In this document: piece after piece, positions 48,188 through 56,980 of the stretch
Layout of the letters: every line of letters starts with the position of its first letter
How positions within the stretch are numbered: position 1 is the stretch's first letter
From: Enterobacter huaxiensis
Lineage (GTDB): Bacteria; Pseudomonadota; Gammaproteobacteria; Enterobacterales; Enterobacteriaceae
Assembly: GCF_003594935.2 (NCBI RefSeq)
Contig: NZ_CP043342.1
Coordinates: forward strand, 2,666,001-2,730,000
Direction: 5' to 3'
Length of the DNA stretch: 64,000 bases
Position numbers and translations under genes: made by a program
The notes under the pieces: generated by a model
Database searches by the model: none
Seen by the model: only the letters and a program-made list of their open reading frames with translations
Told to the model about the DNA's origin: nothing

Positions 48188-49216
48188 CTATTTCACCGTC
48201 ACCAGCCGGGCCGACACTATCTGGTGCCCCGCCTGCACGTCTGATTTCTCAATCCGCTGCATCATTCTGTCCGCCAGCGTGTAGCCCATCTCTCGCGCAG
48301 GGGTGGTAGCCCAGACGATAGGCAGATCGTCGAGGGCATTTTCACCGACATCCGCAAAGGCGCCCAGCGCCACCTGATGGCCGAAGAAGGTTTCCACGCC
48401 GCCTTCCCCGCTTTGGCGCCCCGCGCGGATCAGGCCGAACCAGGCGCCCATCGCAATGACGTCGTTATAGCAAATCACGGCGCTGATGGTCGGGCTGGCG
48501 CGCAGCAACGCACCGATCGCCTCCGCGGCTTTCTTCTGGCTGGACTCACACTCCACGACCCATTCGCTGTGAAACGGTAGCCCGTATTTAATCAACGTTG
48601 AGCAATAGCCGCCGACCCGCTCGGCGCGCGTCAGGGAGGAACTTTGTCCACCAAGCCAGGCGATGCGCTGATGACCACGGCGAATAAGATGCTCGGTCAG
48701 CATTTGTGCAGCCTGCATGTTGTCCGGGCGCAGCGTATCGGCTTCATCGAGATAGCTGGCGCGCGAGGCAAACACCAGCGGCACGCCCTTCTCTGCGGCA
48801 CGCTCACACAATTCACTGCCAACGCCCGACGCGCCGGCAACGATCACGCCGTCAACGCCCTGCGTCAGCAGCATATCGAGGCGCGACAGGAGCTGGTCGG
48901 CTTCGCGGCCACCGTGAAGCAGAAAGACCATCCGCCCCTGCGCCTCCAGCGCTTCGGTCAAACCGGCGGTAAGCTCGGCATAAAACGGAGAGGTCAGGTC
49001 ACGGACAATCAAACCAATCACGCCGCTTTGCCCGCCGCGCAGCGCGGAAGCCTGACGGTTGCGCACAAACCCCAGCTGCTCGACGGCCTCGTTGACGCGC
49101 TGACCCGTCGCAGGAGAGATACGCCCCTTCCCGCTCAACACCAGTGAAACGGTGCTGACGGATACGCCAGCCGCCAGGGCGACATCGTTGATGGTGATCT
49201 TTTTCGCTACGGCCAT
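48188..49216 (-). CDS. malI: LacI-family repressor MalI
   Basis: A 342-residue LacI/GalR-type repressor. The helix-turn-helix is TINDVALAAGVSVSTVSLVLSGKGRIS, followed by a periplasmic-binding-like effector domain with GVIGLIVRDLTSPFYAEL. It represses malXY and itself. The start at 49216 (MAVAKKITIND) matches E. coli; an in-frame start at 49264 does not. It is divergent from malX, and two operators lie between. Confidence 0.96.
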   Translation of the reverse strand: MAVAKKITINDVALAAGVSVSTVSLVLSGKGRISPATGQRVNEAVEQLGFVRNRQASALRGGQSGVIGLIVRDLTSPFYAELTAGLTEALEAQGRMVFLLHGGREADQLLSRLDMLLTQGVDGVIVAGASGVGSELCERAAEKGVPLVFASRASYLDEADTLRPDNMQAAQMLTEHLIRRGHQRIAWLGGQSSSLTRAERVGGYCSTLIKYGLPFHSEWVVECESSQKKAAEAIGALLRASPTISAVICYNDVIAMGAWFGLIRAGRQSGEGGVETFFGHQVALGAFADVGENALDDLPIVWATTPAREMGYTLADRMMQRIEKSDVQAGHQIVSARLVTVK

Positions 49217-49246
49217 GTGTTGGCGTGACTCCCTGATAATGAGATC

Positions 49247-49262
49247 GGTAAAACGTTTTATC
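49247..49262. promoter_or_regulatory. MalI operator near malI, GGTAAAACGTTTTATC
   Basis: A palindrome with one mismatch to GATAAAACGTTTTATC, 31 bp before the malI start. It is the autoregulatory site of the MalI repressor. Confidence 0.88.
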
Positions 49263-49325
49263 AATACGTTATCTTTATACTACCAGTAAAAGCCTGAGAA
49301 TGTGATTTAGCGCGCACTAAAGTTT

Positions 49326-49341
49326 GATAAAACGTTTTATC
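49326..49341. promoter_or_regulatory. MalI operator at malX, GATAAAACGTTTTATC
   Basis: A perfect 16-bp palindrome, 79 bp from the second operator (centre to centre), in the gap between malI and malX. It is identical to the known E. coli MalI operator pattern. Confidence 0.9.
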
Positions 49342-49394
49342 TTCTCGCTGCATTGACGCAGGTAAATCATTTTAAACCATCAAGGAGTCGTTAT

Positions 49395-50987
49395 ATGACG
49401 GCGAAAGCAGCACAAAAAATATCGCTGTGGGAGTTTTTCCAGCAACTGGGTAAAACCTTTATGCTGCCCGTGGCGCTTCTCTCATTCTGCGGGATCATGC
49501 TGGGGATCGGCAGCTCCCTGAGCAGTCATGACGTCATCACGCTGATCCCGTTCCTCGGCAACCCGGTGCTGCAGGCGATCTTTATCTGGATGAGCAAGGT
49601 CGGCTCCTTTGCGTTTAGCTTCCTGCCCGTGATGTTCTGTATCGCTATCCCGCTGGGGCTGGCGCGTGAAAATAAGGGCGTCGCGGCCTTTGCCGGCTTC
49701 GTCGGCTATGCGGTAATGAACCTGGCGGTGAACTTCTGGCTGACCGCGAAAGGCATTCTGCCAACGACCGATGCAGCGATCCTGAAAGCGAACAACATCC
49801 AAAGCGTCATCGGTATTCAGTCCATCGATACCGGGATCCTCGGCGCGGTTATCGCCGGCGTTATCATCTGGATGCTGCATGAGCGCTTCCACAACATCCG
49901 CCTGCCGGATGCCCTCGCGTTCTTCGGCGGCACCCGCTTTGTGCCGATTATCACCCTCGTGGTGATGGGCCTGTTTGGTCTGATCATCCCGCTGATTTGG
50001 CCCGTCTTCGCGATGGGTATCACCGGCATTGGCCGCATCATTAACGGCGCCGGCGATTTCGGCCCGATGATCTTCGGTACCGGCGAGCGTCTGCTGCTGC
50101 CCTTTGGCCTGCAGCATATTCTGGTTGCCCTGATCCGCTTCACCGAAGCGGGCGGCACCATGGATGTGTGCGGTCACGATGTGAGCGGCGCGCTGACCAT
50201 CTTCCAGGCGCAGCTGAGCTGTCCGACCACGCATGGCTTCTCCGAGAGCGCGACCCGCTTCCTCTCGCAGGGTAAAATGCCTGCCTTCCTCGGCGGCCTG
50301 CCGGGTGCAGCGCTGGCAATGTACCACTGTGCTCGCCCGGAAAACCGTCATAAAATTAAGGGGCTGCTGATTTCCGGCGTGATCGCCTGCGTGGTTGGCG
50401 GCACGACCGAGCCCATCGAGTTCCTGTTCCTGTTCGTTGCGCCAGTGCTGTATCTCATCCACGCCGTTCTGACCGGTCTGGGCTTTACCGTGATGGCCGT
50501 GCTGGGTGTGACCATCGGTAACACCGACGGCAACGTCATTGACTTCGTGGTGTTCGGGATCCTGCACGGCTTGTCCACCAAGTGGTATCTGGTGCCGGTT
50601 GTGGCAGCGATTTGGTTCGCGGTGTACTACGGTATCTTCCGCTTCGCTATCACCCGCTTTAACCTGAAAACACCGGGGCGCGACCTGGATACCGCCAGCA
50701 GCGTTGAGCAGGCGGTTGCCGGTACGGTAGGAAAATCTGGCTACAACACCCCTGCCATTCTGGCGGCTCTGGGCGGTGCGGATAACATTACCTCACTGGA
50801 TAACTGCATCACCCGCCTGCGTTTGTCGGTGGCGGACATGTCCAAAGTCGATACCAATGCGCTGAAGGCCAACCGCGCCATCGGTGTGGTACAGTTGAAC
50901 CAGCATAATTTGCAGGTGGTCATCGGCCCGCAGGTGCAGTCAGTGAAAGACGAGCTGGCCACCCTGATGCGAACAGTAGAAGCCTGA
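49395..50987 (+). CDS. malX: PTS maltose/glucose-type EIICB MalX
   Basis: A 530-residue EIICB permease, full length. About ten membrane helices form EIIC, including FFQQLGKTFMLPVALLSFCGIMLGIGSSLSSHDV and GKMPAFLGGLPGAALAMYH. The C-terminal EIIB has the phosphocysteine in LDNCITRLRLSV. It can take up glucose and perhaps maltose, though its true substrate is uncertain. The start at 49395 (MTAKAAQK) has AAGGAG upstream; an in-frame start at 49353 does not. It is under MalI repression. Confidence 0.96.
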   Translation: MTAKAAQKISLWEFFQQLGKTFMLPVALLSFCGIMLGIGSSLSSHDVITLIPFLGNPVLQAIFIWMSKVGSFAFSFLPVMFCIAIPLGLARENKGVAAFAGFVGYAVMNLAVNFWLTAKGILPTTDAAILKANNIQSVIGIQSIDTGILGAVIAGVIIWMLHERFHNIRLPDALAFFGGTRFVPIITLVVMGLFGLIIPLIWPVFAMGITGIGRIINGAGDFGPMIFGTGERLLLPFGLQHILVALIRFTEAGGTMDVCGHDVSGALTIFQAQLSCPTTHGFSESATRFLSQGKMPAFLGGLPGAALAMYHCARPENRHKIKGLLISGVIACVVGGTTEPIEFLFLFVAPVLYLIHAVLTGLGFTVMAVLGVTIGNTDGNVIDFVVFGILHGLSTKWYLVPVVAAIWFAVYYGIFRFAITRFNLKTPGRDLDTASSVEQAVAGTVGKSGYNTPAILAALGGADNITSLDNCITRLRLSVADMSKVDTNALKANRAIGVVQLNQHNLQVVIGPQVQSVKDELATLMRTVEA

Positions 50988-50995
50988 TGCCTCAG

Positions 50996-51016
50996 CCCCC
51001 TCTATGAGGGGGTTTT
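50996..51016 (+). terminator. Attenuator-like terminator between malX and malY
   Basis: CCCCCTC at 50996-51002 pairs with GAGGGGG at 51006-51012, followed by TTTT. It sits within the malXY operon, 19 bp before malY, and probably lowers malY expression relative to malX. Confidence 0.7.
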
Positions 51017-51034
51017 ACTTTAAGGATGAACGTC

Positions 51035-52207
51035 ATGTTTGATTTTTCCACCGTCGTGGATCGTCACGGCACCTGGTGCACCCAGTGGGATTACGTCGCT
51101 GACCGCTTTGGCGCTGCCGATCTGTTGCCTTTCACCATCTCAGATATGGATTTCGCCACGGCGCCCTGCATTACCGATGCGCTGCATCAGCGTATCAACC
51201 ACGGCGTGTTTGGCTACAGCCGCTGGAAGAACGAGGAATTTCTGGCCGCCGTCGCGCACTGGTTCCAGCAGCGCTTCAACAGCCGCATTGATACCGAATC
51301 CGTTGTGTATGGCCCTTCCGTTATCTACATGGTCTCTGAGCTGATCCGTATCTGGTCACGGCCCGGCGACGGCGTGGTGGTGCATACACCGGCGTACGAT
51401 GCGTTCTTTAAAGCGATTGAAGGTAACGCGCGCAACGTCGTTACGGTCGCGATGAAGAAGCAGGCGACCGGCTGGATGGGCGATATGGCCGCGCTCGAAG
51501 CAGAACTGGCGAAACCGGAAAATTCAATTTTACTGCTGTGCAGCCCGCAGAACCCGACCGGGAAAGTATGGACCCGCGACGAGCTGGCCCAGATGGCCGA
51601 GCTGTGCGCGCGCTATGACGTGGCGGTGATTAGCGATGAAATCCATATGGACATGGTATGGGGAGACCATCTCCATACGCCGTGGAACGAGGTGGCCCGG
51701 GGAAAATGGGCGCTGCTGACCTCCGGTTCCAAGAGCTTTAACATTCCGGCGCTCACCGGGGCATACGGGCTGATCGGCGATGACGAAAGCCGCAACGCTT
51801 ATCTGAGCGCGCTCAAAGGCCGCGACGGCCTTTCATCCCCTTCCGTGCTGGCGCTCACCGCACACATTGCTGCCTATGAGCAGGGTGAAGCCTGGCTGGA
51901 CGCGCTGCGGGCCTACCTTGAAGAAAATCTATACTTTATCTCGAAGGCGTTAAACAGCGCATTTCCGGCGCTAAACTGGCAGCCTCCTGAGGCAACCTAC
52001 CTCGCCTGGATTGATCTGAGCCCTTTGAATATTGATGAACATGCGCTGCAAAAGGTCCTGATTGAGCAGCAAAAGGTAGCCATCATGCCGGGATATACTT
52101 ACGGCAAGGAAGGCAATAATTTTGTCCGTCTGAACGCTGGCTGCCCGCGTAGCAAGCTGGAACAGGGCGTCCAGCGCCTTATCGCCGGGATCAACAGCCT
52201 GCTGTAA
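51035..52207 (+). CDS. malY: PLP-dependent cystathionine beta-lyase MalY
   Basis: A 390-residue PLP enzyme like E. coli MalY. The lysine binding PLP is in LTSGSKSFNIPALTGAYG, and FTISDMDFATAPCI and ISDEIHMDMVWG are family segments. MalY has beta-cystathionase activity and antagonises MalT, the maltose activator. The start at 51035 (MFDFSTVVD) matches E. coli; an ATG three codons earlier sits too close to the ribosome site. Confidence 0.96.
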   Translation: MFDFSTVVDRHGTWCTQWDYVADRFGAADLLPFTISDMDFATAPCITDALHQRINHGVFGYSRWKNEEFLAAVAHWFQQRFNSRIDTESVVYGPSVIYMVSELIRIWSRPGDGVVVHTPAYDAFFKAIEGNARNVVTVAMKKQATGWMGDMAALEAELAKPENSILLLCSPQNPTGKVWTRDELAQMAELCARYDVAVISDEIHMDMVWGDHLHTPWNEVARGKWALLTSGSKSFNIPALTGAYGLIGDDESRNAYLSALKGRDGLSSPSVLALTAHIAAYEQGEAWLDALRAYLEENLYFISKALNSAFPALNWQPPEATYLAWIDLSPLNIDEHALQKVLIEQQKVAIMPGYTYGKEGNNFVRLNAGCPRSKLEQGVQRLIAGINSLL

Positions 52208-52303
52208 TCCATTTGCGCAACGGAATATTCCCTTGCGCAAATAGCTTTTTACCTCGTTTTGTTTTTATAATATGGCGCACTTTAACCAGCAAAGAGTGCG
52301 ACC

Positions 52304-53305
52304 ATGATTGATACACGCCTGCCTTTAACTGATATTCACCGTCACCTGGACGGCAACATTCGTGCCCAAACTATCCTCGATCTTGGCCGCCAGTTTAATT
52401 TAACGCTACCCGCCGAAACGCTTGAGACCCTGGTCCCGCACGTTCAGGTCACTTCGAATGAACCGGATCTCGTTAGCTTCCTGAGCAAACTCGACTGGGG
52501 CGTGAAGATGCTGGCCTCACTGGATGCCGTCCGCCGCGTGGCCTTCGAAAACATTGAGGATGCGTCCCGCAACGGCCTGCATTACGTTGAACTGCGTTTT
52601 TCGCCGGGCTATATGGCCATGACCCACGGCCTGCCCGTTGCTGGCGTCGTTGAAGCCGTGATCGACGGCGTTCGTGAAGGCTGTAAAACCTTTGACGTGC
52701 AGGCACGTCTGATCGGTATTATGAGCCGCACCTTCGGTGAAGCGGCCTGCCTGCAGGAGCTGGAAGCGCTGCTGGCGCATCGCGACCAGATCACCGCTGT
52801 TGACCTGGCCGGCGACGAGCTCGGCTTCCCCGGCAGCCTGTTCCTTTCCCATTTTAACCGTGCGCGCGATGCGGGCTGGCACATCACGGTTCACGCAGGC
52901 GAAGCGGCGGGCCCGGAAAGCATCTGGCAGGCTATTCGCGAGCTGGGCGCGGAGCGTATCGGACACGGCGTAAAGGCCATCGAAGACCGCGCTCTGATGG
53001 ATTTTCTCGCAGAGCAGCGCATCGGCATTGAATCCTGCCTGACGTCCAACATCCAGACCAGCACGGTGGCCTCGCTGGCGCAGCATCCGCTAAAAACATT
53101 CCTGGAGCACGGCGTGCTGGCAACCCTGAATACGGACGACCCGGCCGTTCAGGGCGTTGATATTATTCACGAATACAACATCGCCGCGCCGCAGGCTGGG
53201 CTGAGCCGCGAGCAGATCCGCCAGGCGCAGGTTAACGGACTGGAGATTGCGTTCCTGACGCCTGAAGAGAAGCAGGCGCTTCGGGATAAGGTGGCAACCG
53301 CGTAA
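52304..53305 (+). CDS. add: Adenosine deaminase Add
   Basis: A 333-residue adenosine deaminase. The zinc ligands are visible: [10 protein letters not shown] near the start, [12 protein letters not shown] with the catalytic Glu, GHGVKAIED, and NTDDPAVQG. It deaminates adenosine and deoxyadenosine to inosine and deoxyinosine. It follows malY as in E. coli. Confidence 0.97.
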   Translation: MIDTRLPLTDIHRHLDGNIRAQTILDLGRQFNLTLPAETLETLVPHVQVTSNEPDLVSFLSKLDWGVKMLASLDAVRRVAFENIEDASRNGLHYVELRFSPGYMAMTHGLPVAGVVEAVIDGVREGCKTFDVQARLIGIMSRTFGEAACLQELEALLAHRDQITAVDLAGDELGFPGSLFLSHFNRARDAGWHITVHAGEAAGPESIWQAIRELGAERIGHGVKAIEDRALMDFLAEQRIGIESCLTSNIQTSTVASLAQHPLKTFLEHGVLATLNTDDPAVQGVDIIHEYNIAAPQAGLSREQIRQAQVNGLEIAFLTPEEKQALRDKVATA

Positions 53306-53311
53306 ACCCTT

Positions 53312-53346
53312 TGCCGGGTGGCGGCTACGCCCTACCCGGCCTACAA
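53312..53346. repeat. Single REP element between add and ydgJ
   Basis: One REP-type palindrome (GCCGGGTGGCGGCTACGCC...ACCCGGCCTAC) in the short convergent gap between add and ydgJ. It may protect either transcript. Confidence 0.8.
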
Positions 53347-53359
53347 AAACATTCAGAAC

Positions 53360-54400
53360 TTATGCCAGACAGAGCGTGGCGCGATGTTTGGCAGATTCGA
53401 TGCCCAACTCAATCAACTCCATGATTTGAATCGCCTGGCTGGCCGGAACCGGATTCTCGCCCACGCCGTTCAACGCATCACGGATTGCCGCATAAAAAGC
53501 CGGATAGTTCCCCGGAATGGTCAGCAGCGTTTCCTGAACCCGCTCCTCGCCCTCCGCTCGCGTCACCACACCGTCACGCATGTCGTACCCCCAATCCTCC
53601 TGGGGCAGCCGCTCGCCGTTCTTCAGCCTGTCCTCCTGCGGATCCAGACCAAACTTAACGTAACTCCCGCGCGTACCGTGAAGGATATAACGCGCCGATT
53701 CCGCTGCCGCGAGCAGGGTTCCGTGCAGCACAACGCGGCGCTGCGGGTAGCTCAAAATGGCGTGGAAGTAATCGGTCGTCTGCGCGCCGGGCCGGAGCTG
53801 CGCCAGGTCAACGGTCATGCTCACCGGCAGGCCGAACAGATTCACGGCCTGATCGAGCAGGTGCGGGCCGAGATCGAACCAGATGCCGCTCCCGGGGCCA
53901 GGCTGCTCGCGCCACCGGTCACGCACCTGAGGGCGGAAACGGTCAAAGTGCGATTCAAAATACGCAACTTCACCGAGCGTGCCCTCGTTGAGCAACGCTT
54001 TGACCGTCAGGAAATCACTGTCCCAACGGCGATTATGAAAAACTGACAGCAGCCGACCAAGACTGCGTGCCAGCGCGTCCAGCTCGCGCGCCTGTGACAA
54101 CGTCACGGTAAAGGGCTTATCGACGACAACGTGTTTCCCCGCTTCCAGCGCGGCCCTGGCCAGCGGAAAGTGTGTGTCATTGGGCGTGGGGATAACGATG
54201 AGGTCAATATTGGGGTCATTCAGCAGGTGTTTAGGCTCGGAGACAACCGGCACGCTGGGCCAGTCGGCATGGACTTTGGCTGCATCGCTGCTTGAAACCG
54301 CCGCCAGTTCCATACCTGGCGTTCCGCTAATCAACGGCGCGTGAAATGTTTTACTCGCGTACCCATAACCTATTAGCCCGACACGGATATTTTCACTCAT
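53360..54400 (-). CDS. ydgJ: Gfo/Idh/MocA-family oxidoreductase YdgJ
   Basis: A 346-residue oxidoreductase matching E. coli YdgJ. The NAD(P) motif is VGLIGYGYASKTFHAPLI at the start, and the EAGKHVVVDKPFTVTLSQARELDALAR segment contains the active-site Lys (DKP). The C-terminal half includes GIWFDLGPHLLDQAVNLFGLP. The substrate is unknown. It is convergent with add, and divergent from blr across a 232-bp gap. Confidence 0.94.
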   Translation of the reverse strand: MSENIRVGLIGYGYASKTFHAPLISGTPGMELAAVSSSDAAKVHADWPSVPVVSEPKHLLNDPNIDLIVIPTPNDTHFPLARAALEAGKHVVVDKPFTVTLSQARELDALARSLGRLLSVFHNRRWDSDFLTVKALLNEGTLGEVAYFESHFDRFRPQVRDRWREQPGPGSGIWFDLGPHLLDQAVNLFGLPVSMTVDLAQLRPGAQTTDYFHAILSYPQRRVVLHGTLLAAAESARYILHGTRGSYVKFGLDPQEDRLKNGERLPQEDWGYDMRDGVVTRAEGEERVQETLLTIPGNYPAFYAAIRDALNGVGENPVPASQAIQIMELIELGIESAKHRATLCLA

Positions 54401-54632
54401 AGTGCTGCCCTCTATAAGGAATAATCTTATTTCACACTGGCTTATCTGGCGTCACTCAAGATTAATAATGTGCCATATCACTTAAAATAGCATCTTACGC
54501 CGGGTGTTTTTGTTAAAATAATGTAACCAACTGATTTTGATTAAGGAAACCGTTCCCAAACCGCTTGCCGACGGGAATGCTGCGCTGTAACATTCGCAAT
54601 CTGTATTTATGGATAAATTACAAACACGAATC

Positions 54633-54770
54633 ATGTTATCAATTATTAATCGAATCATTGAATTAGCGGGATGGATTGTCCTTGGGGTTTCGGTCGTGTT
54701 GCTCGGCGTTGCCAGCCATATCGATAACTATCAGCCGCCGGAGCCTGTCACTGCCGCGCAGCCGAAGTAA
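54633..54770 (+). CDS. blr: Small membrane protein Blr (beta-lactam resistance)
   Basis: A 45-residue protein whose 3' two thirds match E. coli Blr (41 residues): a hydrophobic helix (ELAGWIVLGVSVVLLGVA) then SHIDNYQPPE. It is in the conserved place between ydgJ and cnu. Blr is a divisome-associated inner-membrane protein that affects beta-lactam and detergent sensitivity. The start is uncertain: the E. coli Met position is ATT (Ile) here, so translation may begin at ATG 54633, at 54609, or at a non-standard ATT. No good ribosome site is evident. Confidence 0.8.
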   Translation: MLSIINRIIELAGWIVLGVSVVLLGVASHIDNYQPPEPVTAAQPK

Positions 54771-54850
54771 CGCCTGAGCTGTAATAAAGAGTGACACATT
54801 GTGTCAGTTACATATTGCCAGCCGTGTTGAACAGGGTTAACCTTCTCTTC

Positions 54851-54876
54851 CAGGCATCGTCTGATGCCTGAATTTT
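54851..54876 (+). terminator. Intrinsic terminator after blr
   Basis: CAGGCATC at 54851-54858 pairs with GATGCCTG at 54863-54870, followed by AATTTTC. A smaller stem TGACAC/GTGTCA lies at 54792-54806. Confidence 0.7.
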
Positions 54877-55002
54877 CATAAAGAAAACTCCTAATTTAGT
54901 CGCATTACCTGAGTGGGCCGTTTACGTCTTTATTAATCCGTTTATTATTCGATCGAATTACCTTTATGGGTATTACTCACTTTTATATGGAAACTTATTA
55001 AT

Positions 55003-55218
55003 ATGACAGTTCAGGACTATCTATTAAAATTTCGTAAAATCAATTCCCTTGAGAGCCTGGAAAAACTGTTTGACCATCTGAACTACACCCTTTCTGATAA
55101 TCAGGAAATCATCAATATGTACCGCGCCGCCGATCACCGTCGGGCGGAGCTGGTTTCCGGCGGCCGTTTGTTCAACGTCGGCGAAGTACCCAAGTCCGTA
55201 TGGCGTTACGTTTTATAA
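55003..55218 (+). CDS. cnu: Hha-family nucleoid modulator Cnu (YdgT)
   Basis: A 71-residue Hha/YmoA-family protein, the E. coli length. The entire length carries the family pattern [43 protein letters not shown]. It binds H-NS or StpA and helps silence AT-rich DNA, including acquired genes. In E. coli it also binds near oriC. Confidence 0.96.
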   Translation: MTVQDYLLKFRKINSLESLEKLFDHLNYTLSDNQEIINMYRAADHRRAELVSGGRLFNVGEVPKSVWRYVL

Positions 55219-55232
55219 GAAAGTAGCCATCC

Positions 55233-55286
55233 GCGCGAAATGTTATATACTCTCCGCCCTGCAAATTTCTGTATAACATTTCGCGC
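55233..55286. repeat. 15-bp perfect inverted repeat between cnu and ydgK
   Basis: GCGCGAAATGTTATA at 55233-55247 and TATAACATTTCGCGC at 55272-55286 are exact inverted copies, 24 bp apart. The right arm ends 17 bp before the ydgK start codon. The left arm runs into TATACT, a possible -10 hexamer. It can form a cruciform or a hairpin masking the leader, or be a repressor site. Confidence 0.8.
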
Positions 55287-55303
55287 AGACTATGGGAGAT
55301 CTC

Positions 55304-55744
55304 ATGACCGCATCGCCTAGAGAAAGAATTGGAGGCTGGTTAATCGCCCCGCTGGCATGGCTGCTGGTTGCATTATTAAGCGCATCTCTGGCGCTGCTGC
55401 TTTACACCACCGCGCTGGTTACACCCCATGCCATCCAGACGCTGATGTCTCAAAGCACGCTCAATATAGCGATGTGGTTTGTTTCATTCGTTTTCGCGAT
55501 CGCCATGTGGTACTACACGCTATGGCTGACCATTGCCTTCTTTAAGCGCCGCAAGGGCGTGCCTAAGCACTACATTATCTGGCTACTGATCTCCGTGCTG
55601 CTGGCGGTAAAGGCGTTTGCCTTTTCCCCGGTGTCTGACGCTCTGGCGGTTCGCCAGCTGCTGTTCCCGCTGCTGGCGGCGGCGCTTCTGGTGCCCTATT
55701 TCAAACGCTCGGCACGCGTGAAAAAAACCTTCGTTAACCCGTAA
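55304..55744 (+). CDS. ydgK: Inner-membrane protein YdgK (DUF2569 family)
   Basis: A 146-residue membrane protein with four helices, matching E. coli YdgK, of the DUF2569 family. It starts ERIGGWLIAPLAWLLVALLSASLALLLYTTALV and contains FKRRKGVPKHYIIWLLISVLLAVKAFAFSPV. The function is unknown. The ATG at 55304 has GGGAG upstream; an in-frame ATG at 55292 is less likely. It lies before rsxA as in E. coli. Confidence 0.92.
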   Translation: MTASPRERIGGWLIAPLAWLLVALLSASLALLLYTTALVTPHAIQTLMSQSTLNIAMWFVSFVFAIAMWYYTLWLTIAFFKRRKGVPKHYIIWLLISVLLAVKAFAFSPVSDALAVRQLLFPLLAAALLVPYFKRSARVKKTFVNP

Positions 55745-55820
55745 TAACCTTACAGTTAACCTGTTGTCGCCTGAAGCGGTTTATCCGATAATAGGCGGCT
55801 TTTTTATTTCAGGCTAAATA

Positions 55821-56402
55821 ATGACCGATTACTTACTGCTCTTTGTCGGCACTGTGCTGGTTAACAACTTCGTCCTGGTGAAGTTTCTTGGCCTGTGCCC
55901 GTTTATGGGGGTTTCCAAAAAGCTGGAGACCGCGATGGGCATGGGGCTGGCGACCACCTTCGTCATGACGCTGGCGTCCATCAGCGCCTGGTGGATTGAT
56001 ACCTGGATCCTCATTCCGCTGGGCTTGACCTATTTACGCACGCTGGCCTTTATTCTGGTCATCGCGGTGGTGGTGCAATTTACCGAAATGGTGGTGCGCA
56101 AGACCAGCCCTGCGCTGTATCGCCTGCTGGGGATCTTCCTGCCGCTTATCACCACCAACTGTGCGGTGCTTGGCGTCGCGTTGCTCAACATCAACCTTGG
56201 GCACAATTTCCTGCAATCGGCGCTGTACGGTTTCTCTGCGGCGGTCGGTTTCTCTCTGGTGATGGTGTTATTCGCCTCAATTCGCGAGCGTCTGGCGGCG
56301 GCGGATATTCCCGCGCCGTTTCGCGGTAATGCGATTGCGCTGGTTACCGCTGGGTTAATGTCTCTTGCCTTTATGGGCTTTAGTGGTCTGGTGAAGTTGT
56401 AA
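55821..56402 (+). CDS. rsxA: Electron transport complex subunit RsxA
   Basis: A 193-residue inner-membrane subunit with six helices, homologous to RnfA. It carries [37 protein letters not shown], where conserved cysteines bind an iron-sulfur centre. Rsx couples ion movement to electron transfer and keeps SoxR reduced in E. coli. It overlaps rsxB by one base, showing translational coupling. Confidence 0.97.
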   Translation: MTDYLLLFVGTVLVNNFVLVKFLGLCPFMGVSKKLETAMGMGLATTFVMTLASISAWWIDTWILIPLGLTYLRTLAFILVIAVVVQFTEMVVRKTSPALYRLLGIFLPLITTNCAVLGVALLNINLGHNFLQSALYGFSAAVGFSLVMVLFASIRERLAAADIPAPFRGNAIALVTAGLMSLAFMGFSGLVKL

Positions 56403-56980
56403 TGAATGCTATCTGGATTGCCATCGCGTCCATCAGCGTGCTGGGGCTAGCGTTTGGCCTCATTCTGGGTTATGCCTCCCGCCGCTTTGCGGTTGAGGAC
56501 GATCCGGTCGTTGAAAAAATTGATGAACTGCTGCCGCAAAGCCAGTGTGGGCAATGCGGCTACCCCGGCTGTCGCCCCTATGCAGAGGCGGTTGGCGTGC
56601 AGGGTGAAAAAATTAACCGCTGCGCCCCGGGCGGCGAAGCGGTGATGCTGAAGATTGCCGCCCTGCTGAACGTTGACCCGCAGCCAGTAGATGGCGATGC
56701 CGAGGTACAAGAGCCGGTTCGCATGCTCGCGGTGATCGACGAAGCCAACTGCATCGGCTGCACAAAATGTATCCAGGCGTGTCCCGTTGACGCCATTGTA
56801 GGCGCAACCCGCGCCATGCACACCGTAGTGGCGGACCTGTGCACCGGCTGTAATCTCTGCGTGGCCCCCTGCCCGACGCAGTGCATAGACCTGCGTCCGG
56901 TTGAAACGACTACCGAAAGCTGGAAATGGGATCTTCAAACCATTCCGGTTCGCATCATTCCTGTGGAACAACATGCTTAA
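56402..56980 (+). CDS. rsxB: Electron transport complex subunit RsxB
   Basis: A 192-residue iron-sulfur protein. After an N-terminal membrane helix, the cysteine pattern [10 protein letters not shown] binds a cluster, and two ferredoxin motifs [12 protein letters not shown] and [12 protein letters not shown] hold 4Fe-4S clusters. It moves electrons between RsxC and the membrane subunits. Its stop codon overlaps the rsxC start by 8 bp. Confidence 0.97.
   Translation: MNAIWIAIASISVLGLAFGLILGYASRRFAVEDDPVVEKIDELLPQSQCGQCGYPGCRPYAEAVGVQGEKINRCAPGGEAVMLKIAALLNVDPQPVDGDAEVQEPVRMLAVIDEANCIGCTKCIQACPVDAIVGATRAMHTVVADLCTGCNLCVAPCPTQCIDLRPVETTTESWKWDLQTIPVRIIPVEQHA

Noticed and set aside
49482..50567. 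361-codon open frame antisense to malX
   Set aside because: A shadow of the membrane-helix coding of malX; the product is a low-complexity His/Gln/Asp string.
55769..55815. Terminator-like GCCTGAA...TTCAGGC stem with a T-run before rsxA
   Set aside because: The arms are only 7 bp and enclose about 32 bases; the T-run is inside the loop, so it is not a standard terminator.
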